A model generated the notes under the pieces. The model did not search any database and had not been told where the DNA came from. It saw nothing but the letters and a program-made list of their open reading frames with translations. The position numbers and the translations under genes were made by a program. DNA of 64,000 nucleotides. Origin: Chrysoporthe austroafricana (Eukaryota; Ascomycota; Sordariomycetes; Diaporthales; Cryphonectriaceae). The stretch covers positions 689,583-753,582 of the forward strand of contig JYIP02000002.1 in assembly GCA_001051155.2 (NCBI GenBank), in the 5' to 3' direction. Below are positions 56,064 to 64,000 of this stretch, piece after piece. How positions within the stretch are numbered: position 1 is the stretch's first letter; every line of letters begins with the position of its first letter.

Positions 56064-57181
56064 ATGCGATCCTCACAGCTCCTCACCGTGAGCATGGTGG
56101 CGCTCCCCGCGGGCGCCTCCCATCCCGGCAGGCCCTTCTCGAACCTCGTCACGTTCGGCGACAGCTACACCGACGACGGGCGGCTGAGCTACTACATCAG
56201 CAATGGCGGCAGCCCGCCGCCCGCCGGGACCATCCAGCCCGAGACCAACGTGACGGCCTCGGGCGGCCTCGCCTGGGGCCAGTTCATCCAGCAGTACGCA
56301 GGCGTTGCGTACTTCGACTACGCCATCAGCGGGGCGACCTGCAGCAACGAGATCGTCTCGCGGTACTTCAGCTCCATCAACGCGCCGTTCCCCTCGGTGG
56401 CGGACGACGAGCTCCCCAGCTTCGTGGCCGACGTGGCCGCCCAGACGCTGTACGCGAACCGGACGGCCGGGAACACCGTGTACGCGCTGTGGATCGGGAC
56501 CAACGACCTGGGCTACGAGGGGTTCCTGTCGGACTCGCAGACCCCCGGGGTAGGTGTCCCTATGGCCGGAGCTTGTGGCGGGCGGCGGGAGGGGCACGGG
56601 GGCTGACCGCGCGGCAGACCAACATCACCACCTACGTCGACTGCGTGTGGTCCGTCTTCGACACCATCTACGCGACGGGCGGGCGGCGCTTCGTCCTCCT
56701 CAACACGGCGCCGCTGCAGTACGCGCCCATGTACGCGGCGCAGGGCAGCGGTGGCGCGGGCGACAACCAGTACTGGACGAACAAGACGCTCTACAACCAG
56801 ACCGAGTACGAGCACAAGATGCTCGAGTACACGCAGCTCGTGAACCGGCTGTTCGACTACGGCGCGGCCTACGAGGTGCTGGTGCGGGCGCGGTGGCCCG
56901 GGGCCGCCCTCGACGTCTTCGACGTCAACGGCCTGCTGTCGGACATGTACCGCGACCCGGCGGCGTACCTGGCCGCGCCCGCCAACGCCACGGGCTCCTA
57001 CCACCACTGCGCCAACAGCTCGGTCTGCACGACGGCGCCACAGCCGCTGGACTCGTTCCTGTGGTACGACGAGCTGCACCCCTCGAACAAGACGGACTCG
57101 GTCATCGCGAGGGAGTTCCTGGGCGTGGTGTACGGGAACTCGTCGTACGGGACGCATTTTGGCGGGACGCATTTTGGGTGA
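56064..57181 (+). CDS. secreted GDSL esterase (CE16-like)
   Basis: Two exons (56064..56549 and 56618..57181; intron 68 bp) encode 349 residues. An N-terminal segment MRSSQLLTVSMVALPAGASH looks like a modest signal peptide. Block I is LVTFGDSYTDDGR (catalytic Ser), block II lies around YAISGATCSNE, block III is LWIGTNDLGY and block V is WYDELHPSNKTD (catalytic Asp and His). The order and the spacing of about 300 residues fit carbohydrate esterase family 16, acetyl esterases of plant-wall polysaccharides; plain GDSL lipase is the alternative. Several NxS/T sites fit a secreted enzyme. The C-terminus repeats GTHFG twice. The start is the ATG at 56064; the frame reaches further up only with a non-ATG codon. 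Confidence 0.93.
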
Positions 57182-59178
57182 GGGCGGGATCGATGGGATG
57201 AGGCAGGTCTGCCGCGGAGAGCCGTGTATATCGACGTCTGGTACTATACAATCGTAGCTGTCCTTGCCACCTCCAGACCACCGTGGGTATAGACAGGTCC
57301 ATACTTGGGGCCCGCGTGCTTCTAGCCGTCGGCCCTCCCTTCCTAGGGCCAGCTAGCTGCCTCGACTGGGAAGATGCGTATCGTGCCATGCCAGACCCGA
57401 CTGCTTCTGCAGACTGCACACACGGTCCAGGGCCCTCCACGTCCGGATTGGATGATGATAGCTCGTACTGCGTACCGTCGCCAATGGAAGGGGGGCCACA
57501 GGGGCGTCAGCAGCGCGCATCGTCACACCGGGCGGGGACTCTGTTTATCTACTACGCACGCTACTGTAGGTATCTGTCTGTCTGTGTGTGAGAGAGATAC
57601 GCTGTGCCATGCACCATGGCTACCCAGCATGCTGCCATGGTGCCATGCTGCCACCATGGCACGATGTCGCAGCGGCGCGGATCTGCGATGCCGTCTGAGG
57701 AGGGAGGCGTGAGAGGCGTGGGAGGCGTGGGGTGGGGCTAGGCGAGACGGGGCTAGGCCGAGATGGGGCTAGCGCAATCGCCATGCAAGCATAAACGAAC
57801 ACCCACATTTTCCTGCGAGCGTTCTCAGACCCAGCGGTTGCCCCCTCCAGCCTCTCACCCTGTCTGCCTCGGGAACTGGGCGCGCCGCCGAAAAAAAAAA
57901 AAAAAGGAGAAGGGAAAAAAAAAAAAAAAAAAAAAAAAAAGCCGGGGCCCCCCCCCCGCGCCCCCCCCCCGGCCCCCCCAACCCACCCCACACCCCCCCC
58001 CAACCCCCCCCCCCCCCCCACNGAAAAAAAAAAAAAAAAAAAAAAAAAGTCTGAGGTCCCTCCCACAGGCGCCCCATCGTGCCAGCCCAGCCAGAGCCAG
58101 AGCGAACTTGAACACACACACACACACGCAAGACACCCGCGCACCTCGCTCGTACACCAGCAGCCAGCCCACCGACGTCGCCGGCAGGGCTCAGCACAGC
58201 ACAGCAGGGCAACACAGCAGGGCAGCACCAGCTCATCGCAACGCGACCCGCGTCCCCATCACCCCATCCCTTCCCCTTCCCCATCCCCATCCCCATCCAC
58301 ATCGTTGTACTCTTGTACTCCGTACCTCTCTCTTCGAGTTTCAGCCTGCCAGTCCCCGATCTTGCACCGTGTCGAGGCACAACCTTGCATCCGGCCCAGG
58401 TCTAGCTCCCACGCCCACCTCCTGCTCAGCATTCCCCGTACCCACGACCCACCCCCTTCGCTCTCTGCCTCGCCCTCGCCCTCCCACCCCCGGGGGCCCG
58501 TCCAGAGATTAGGTTCGTGGCTGCTTTCGTCGACCGCCGTGGCACTGGTCCACCCACACCCCCTTCGACGATCTGTCGCCCTCGCGCGCCTCGTGGGGGA
58601 TCGATCACCTTGGTACCTGGGTGCCCTGCCGAAGCCTGGGCCAGCCTCGGACTCCGAGACCTTGGGACACACCCTGAGGTACTTACTTACTGACCTGCTC
58701 GGCCGCCGCCCTATCAGGCCACGCCAGACCTCTGCGTCTCGTCTGACCCTCGCCCCGTCTCTTGCCGGGCGACGAGCTATTGAACTGGGCCGTTGGCTGC
58801 TGGCTGGCTGGCTCGCCGTCTGCCTGGCTGGCGTGCTCACCGTTGCGTTCCACCTGGCCGTGCCGCTCGCTCCGCAGTCTCACCCTCGTCTCTGGCTCGC
58901 TCTCGCCATTGCCAGCTGCCAGTTGCCAGTCACCGGTCGAACGTCGACAAGGTGTCACCGCACCTTGGCCTGCCTGCGTCCAATCTCCTTGCGCCCCACC
59001 CCAGCTCCGAGCGAGGCGAGCGTGCAGGAGGAGGACGACGAGGGGCCGTGAGAGGAAGATCCCGAGGGTCGGGATCCAGTGCCAGGAGGCTGTCTGCCCG
59101 TCATCTGTCTGCTAATCCCGCCTCCACATACCCCCGGTCGTTCCATCCTGGAGGGGGGGCTAAGCTGTCAGGCACCGA

Positions 59179-59300
59179 CATCACACACACGCACACACAC
59201 ACCACACATACAGACACACACACGCACGCACGCACGCACGCACACACACACAAACGGACGGACGGACGGATACACACACGCGCACGCGCGCACAAAGACA
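59179..59300. repeat. (AC)n / (ACGC)n / (GGAC)n compound microsatellite
   Basis: Alternating AC and ACGC runs interrupted by four GGAC-type units. It is purine/pyrimidine-alternating and could adopt Z-DNA. Confidence 0.92.
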
Positions 59301-59691
59301 CGCACACACCTGGGCTCCTCGACGCTCGACCTGCGAGGTACCTGCGCCCGACTCGCCCCGGCCTGGCCTGCTACCGCCGTGCCCGCCGATCCTGGCCCAG
59401 CAGTCTTTGTGAGACGAGGCACACCTTCGTCACCGGGTTGTATCCGCGGCTCTAGACCGGCTTTGTTGGTCGGCGGCGGACTGCACCTGCCGCTGGTACA
59501 CCCTACCACCCTGCACATCGTCACCCATATTGATCCGGATCCACGCCCGCCCCGTCACATCCATCACCTGTCTCACGCGGCCCGGCACCCCTTTCGTTCA
59601 AGCCTCCCTCCGACAGGTTTGATTGTCGACGGCCGGTTCGTACCCCTACCTATCTCGACGCCTGGATCTTGGTACCCCACACGATCCTCAC

Positions 59692-59693
<2 letters not shown>

Positions 59694-59740
<47 letters not shown>

Positions 59741-59741
59741 G
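59694..59741. repeat. (CAGC)n microsatellite, about 12 units
   Basis: Tetranucleotide run read directly, about 160 bp before the ATG at 59898. Confidence 0.95.
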
Positions 59742-59897
59742 CATGGTCACAGGTCCCCCGGACCTGACAGAAGCCAACCGCCCTTCCCAATCGGGCTGAT
59801 CGCCTCCTCGGCCAGCGCCTCCCAGGCCGCCCTCCCCCCTTGCTCCGCTCCGGCCTGCTGTTGCCGGTCCTCCTGCCCTCCCTAGCAACCTTGAGCC

Positions 59898-60643
59898 ATG
59901 TACTCGGCCCCTTATGGTTACGGCAATGCTGCAGGACAACCCTTCAGTGGCGCCCCACCGGGCCAGAATCCGCAGATGCAGCCTGGTCCCGGTCCCAATC
60001 AGCCTCAGCAGCAGATGATGTATAACCAGCAGTACCCCATGGGGCCAGGAGGTGCCTTTCCTGGGGCTCCCAACCCCGGTGCCATGATGCCCGGAGCTCC
60101 CGGCCCTGCAGGAATGATGCAGAATACCGCCATGCCGCAGATGCCCGCCAATGGCCAGAGTGAGTCTGTCCTTTCTTTCTCCTTCCCCCACGTCACACAG
60201 GCTTTGTGGCCCCATCTCTTGCAAGGCAGCCCTCGCTCTGCCTTGCCTCCAAGGCACCTTCATGTCACCCCTCCGGGGTCCTTCGCCCCCGGCGAGGTGA
60301 CGTTGTCTGTTTCAGCGGCCAAGGTTTCTCTTCCTCGTCTTGACCGGCGGGCCAGCCACCAGCCAGCCTCTGCTCTCGTCGCGCCGGGACGATAACCTAC
60401 CTACCTACCTGCTCTTGATGGGGGGTCTCAGCTGACGAGATCCACAGTGGGCTTTCAAGCTCCCTTCACAACCTCGCCGTATGGACCTAACATACCGTCC
60501 ACAGCAGCTCCGCAAGGCCAGTTCAACCCCAACTACATGATGGCCAACCAGATGGGCGGCTATCCCATGAACGCACCTGGAATGAACCCTCAGCAGCAGC
60601 AGCAACAGCAGCAGCAGCAACACCAACACCAACAACATCAGCA

Positions 60644-60685
<42 letters not shown>

Positions 60686-61738
60686 ACAGCAGCAACAGCA
60701 GCAACAGCAGCAACAGCAGCAACAGCAGCAACAGCAGCAGTTCATGATGCAGCGCATGCACCAGGCGCAGCAGAATCAACCCGGCATGGGCACGCCCAAC
60801 CAGCAACGTCATTTCTCAATCTCGCAAGGGACACCGAACCAGAGTCAGCAGCAGGGCCATTTCGGAACACCACAGAACCTTCAGGGCACCCCACAGACTC
60901 AGACACCCACGCCGGCCCCGCCGTCGGCCAACAGCATATCGACGCCCCAGACGCCCACGTTTCCCCCGACGGGGCAGTCAGCAGCTGTGAATGGCAGCTC
61001 GACCCCCGTCAGCCCGGGGACGCAAGCCCGCGACCAGGAGAGGATGGGGCTGCTGCTGGACATCAACACGGAGCTCCTCTTCGAAGTCATACACCTGAAG
61101 AACAGCCTAGAGGAGATACGGAAAGAGCTGGCAGCAGATGCGGCGAGCGGCCTGGGGCCGGACCAGCAGAAGGAGAAGAAAGAGGAAGAGGAAGCGTTTG
61201 ATCAAGACTACAGCCAGTACGTGGACTCCGTGCCTCGTCCTCGTGTTCTCGGTACTGACAAGCGAAATACAGAGTCTTCCGAAGATTGCAGGCGAACCTT
61301 GGATACCTGGCGAACTTGACGACAAACAAGCCAAACGTTCCGCGCCAGCCTGCACCCATGATCCTCTCGGCGCCGCCTCTGAATACGAAGCTCAAATTGC
61401 GCCCGATGCCGTCCCCCCCAGATGCGGACAAGGCCGACGGCAGTGCGGACCGCGAGGAGAGGGACGCATACATCAAGGAGCTGTACAAGAAACTACACGT
61501 GCTGTTCCCCGGGATCGATCCGACCAAGGAACCGGTCTACAGGCCACATCCGAGGCCGGGCGGTCCGAACCCGGCGATGGCGGCGCAGAACGCGCAGCGC
61601 CTGGCGAGCATGGCAGCAGCACAGGGCCAGATGCAGGCGAACTCGGCCCCGTCCCCCGGATCGTCGGCGCACCAGACGACGCCGCAGATGGCGACCATGC
61701 CAGGACCGCCCTCGACACAGCCGCCGATGCCTGTATAA
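59898..61738 (+). CDS. polyglutamine protein with SSXT/SS18-like domain (probable SWI/SNF-associated)
   Basis: Three exons (59898..60159, 60448..61216 and 61273..61738; introns 288 and 56 bp) encode 498 residues. The N-terminus is Gly/Pro/Met/Gln-rich (MYSAPYGYGNAAGQPFSGAP). A Gln/His run occupies about residues 136-185, coded by mixed CAG and CAA. The folded part is split across the second intron: GLLLDINTELLFEVIHLKNS, then FRRLQANLGYLANL. This resembles the SNH/SSXT domain of SS18 and plant GIF coactivators, where 'L..N..L...I' is followed by 'RLQ.NL.YLA'. REERDAYIKELYKKLHVLFP follows. In fungi such proteins are annotated 'glutamine repeat protein'. A role as SWI/SNF coactivator subunit in the nucleus is inference from SS18. 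The first intron is unusually long for this window. Confidence 0.87.
60589..60741 (+). repeat. CAG/CAA repeat coding for polyglutamine
   Basis: About 50 codons of CAG/CAA with a few CAC/CAT, in frame in the SSXT-like gene. The mix of codons is an interrupted repeat. Confidence 0.95.
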
Positions 61739-64000
61739 TGAATTCGAGCCACCAAGCAAGCAAGGAAAATTGATACCCGAGTGTAAAGGATTACGGCATC
61801 CTCTGTCGTTGAACGTCGGACTGTTGGCACGACGTCTTACACGTTGGCCGAGCATAGGCCATAAGCATAGGTCGCAAGTCTGCCGCGGCGGGGTGGAGGG
61901 GGAATGGGGGTTTATGGTGGGGCAGCATTGGGTACGAGCTGGGTCATCTTGGGGAGCACCGCCCGGTGATTTACACGATCGACCAGGCTTCTTGTATACG
62001 TGCAGAACAGACTGCTTCGGGCGTGTACGAATCTAGGTATCTTCTTGTATGTATAGTTTGAGACGGCGCGGGAGCATGGCAAGGCAGATGTGCCCCGACG
62101 CCACAAAATGTCAGTGGTCACACACCCCAGGCCTGTCACGATACCCCAGCTCTGGTGTCCTTGTCCTTCTGGTAGATCTGGCGGCCGACCCGAAACACTG
62201 TCAAGACTTACAGGGCTGAGGAGGAGGTGTGGCCGGAAAAAGAGGCCGTGGCCTTGGCTGAATTGAGTTTTCCGAGGGCGGACAGCCTATCACCCGACTT
62301 ACATGTGGACGAGACCAGGACGGCGACCCGGCGCTCCTGCACGGCTCTCACCCAATAGACCCCTACGTCACCGCCCGTGACGCCGGTGCTGTGCGGCCCA
62401 GGCATCCTCACGCGATCCGCAGCAAAAACCACCGGCGGCCAGGCCGCAGGCGGCCGGCCCTAGATGGAGGTACTACTGGTATGGACGGGCTGACGTTCCC
62501 AGAGGACAGCCCCAAGCCAGTCCCCCACGAGCAAACGGGAGACCGTGACGATCGTCGGGCGCAGGGACCAGGGGGTCTCCACGTCCAGGGGCCTGGCGAC
62601 AGAAAATGACTAACCGGCCGGGGGGGGTGGCTGACAGGGGGAGCCATCCCGCGGTGCTGGCAGGCCAGCCAGTCAGTTAGTCAGTCAGGTCGAGCCGAGC
62701 ACGTACGTCTTAGAGGAAACGGTTCAGCTCAAGTTTCGTGTTTTAGGGTTGGAGTTGTCTGGTACGTTCCCCAGCCAGCGGGGGCGGGCCGTCAGCACCC
62801 TCTGGGAACCCTCTGGGGTCTTAGTACCGTAGCATGTGCGTCGCAGGCGGGCTGGGCTGGACGGGGGAGGTCGAGGGAGAGAGGTGACTGTCTGTCTAGT
62901 CAGTACCGTCAGGAAGGGCGGCATGGTGAGATCGACAGGCAAGGTGGCGATGAGGAGAGATGAAGGCTACCCGACCCGGAGATGATCGAAGTGAAGAGAG
63001 ACGGCGGGGGCACGGGGCAGGCTTGGGATCTGGAGAACCTCATGACCCGCCAGCACGCCTTGATACGTGGACACGTAGGAACAGTGAGTGGGTAGACACG
63101 GGCCATACCATGGAAACACTGCTGCTGTTCTATGCTATGCTATGCACTGCTGCAGGCGGACCGCCATAGTACCACGTAAGGCTATAGGCCAGGATCCCTG
63201 TGGGGCGAGGGGGCCCCTGCTCCCCTGGGGCCGGTACCACAGCGCGGTACCTACAGGCCAGGCACGCCAGGCACGCGGGGTGGGGTACCCGCGCCATGGT
63301 GAGGCAGGCTAGAGGCGCACCGGCCGCAGGTAAACACCTGCAGACAACCTGAAGGGGCGGCTGAGAGCCAATGGGGCGGGCGCTGCCGGGAGCTTCTGGG
63401 GGGAACGGTGGACGGGGCCTAGGGATGGGGTCTAGGGGCCGGGGCCTAGTGGGCTACCCTGTTTCGACGGCAGCCTGCGCCTGCGCCTGCGCCTGTGCCT
63501 GAGGGCGAGCTGTTGTTTCCTCGCGCGCGCCGGTCGGCTGCCCTTGTGGCTGGGCGTCCCTGCAGGGCCCTGCTGGTGTGGCAGCAGCACCAGCAGCAGC
63601 AGCACCAGCCAGATTTATGTGGTTTCAAGCCGATGCTGGCAGGGGAAAAGGAGGTGTGGGCCCCACGTCGCGCCCCTGGGTCATTGGCCAATGACATGCG
63701 CGACGCAGGGAGCAGGTGCATGAACCACCGACGCGGCTATCATCTCACCTCGCTCGTCTCGCTCGGCCTGGCGTCTGGGCCTCTCTCTCTCTCTCTGTGC
63801 GTGTCGTGTCCTGTCGTGTCCTGCCGTGTCCCTCCTCACCGCGTCTTGTCGTCTGTGTCCCTTGGGCCTCGACCTGGCCGTCCTGCCCTGCCCTGCCCTG
63901 CCCTGCCCTGCCCTGCCCCGTCCGGGCACATGCCCTCATCCCAGCCGGGGATCGAGTCCACTCGTTCGTGCATACGATTCGCTTCATTCCTTCCAGCCTG
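61739..64000. other. intergenic to the right edge, no gene seen
   Basis: No frame of gene quality was found on either strand. It contains a CCTGC repeat (63881..63920) and a CT-run (63780..63800), which may be the leader of a gene beyond the edge. Confidence 0.6.
63881..63920. repeat. (CCTGC)n microsatellite
   Basis: About seven to eight CCTGC units read directly. Confidence 0.92.

Larger units (their letters stand above)
57182..59897. other. long intergenic / leader region with simple repeats and an N
   Basis: The part 57890..58050 is A-runs, C-runs and an N at 58022, probably a contig join. From about 58250 to 59897 the plus strand is CT-rich with AC and CAGC microsatellites, looking like the promoter and long leader of the polyQ gene at 59898. 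The overlapping frames here are low-complexity and not called. Confidence 0.65.

Noticed and set aside
1..64000. CRISPR array, plasmid origin or bacterial operon
   Set aside because: The gene structure is eukaryotic throughout; the only regular array (23-bp minisatellite) has no spacers.

Overview
This is nuclear DNA of a filamentous ascomycete (Pezizomycotina, most likely a Sordariomycete). The evidence is: genes split by short introns (about 47-85 bp) with GT...AG ends; a RID/Masc1-type cytosine methyltransferase; an ascomycete laccase with a C-terminal DSGI plug; GPI-anchored cell-wall proteins and a GH76 mannanase; GC-rich coding DNA; and an intronless tRNA-Thr. I modelled 22 intact protein genes (one runs off the left edge), one broken gene and one tRNA. 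The exon joins keep the reading frame in every model. Gene functions are assigned from motifs I could read, not from database searches.

Layout. 0-1.4 kb: MFS sugar transporter (-), cut by the left edge. 3.7-9.0 kb: small CHZ-like acidic protein (-), thiolase-like enzyme (+), metallophosphoesterase (-). 9.0-12.6 kb: an AT-richer island with a MITE-like inverted-repeat element, an 11-copy 23-bp minisatellite and a nucleotidyltransferase-fold gene broken by one TAG. 13.2-30 kb: secreted KR-site protein, laccase, CDF metal transporter, MNN-type mannosyltransferase and membrane-anchored SGNH esterase, separated by long gene-free stretches. 30.4-46.4 kb is a dense housekeeping block: RID methyltransferase, tRNA-Thr, VPS9-CUE Rab GEF, PI31-like proteasome regulator, Kap114/importin-9 and REV7-like HORMA protein. 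46.5-57.2 kb: two divergently transcribed, related small GPI-anchored proteins, GH76 alpha-1,6-mannanase, histidinol-phosphate aminotransferase and a GDSL/CE16-type esterase. 59.9-61.7 kb: polyglutamine SSXT/SS18-like protein. The last 2.3 kb shows no gene.

Themes. Several genes act on the cell wall or outside the cell (mannosyltransferase, GH76, two GPI proteins, laccase, two esterases, secreted KR protein), but they are interspersed with housekeeping genes and do not form a biosynthetic cluster. The RID gene means the genome probably has, or had, RIP; the AT-rich island with degenerate repeats and a C-to-T-compatible stop fits RIP action. Three single Ns (19442, 20182, 58022) lie in homopolymer-rich, partly duplicated sequence and look like unmerged contig ends, so intron and spacer lengths there are unreliable.

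I saw no CRISPR array, no intact transposase and no recognisable secondary-metabolite cluster.
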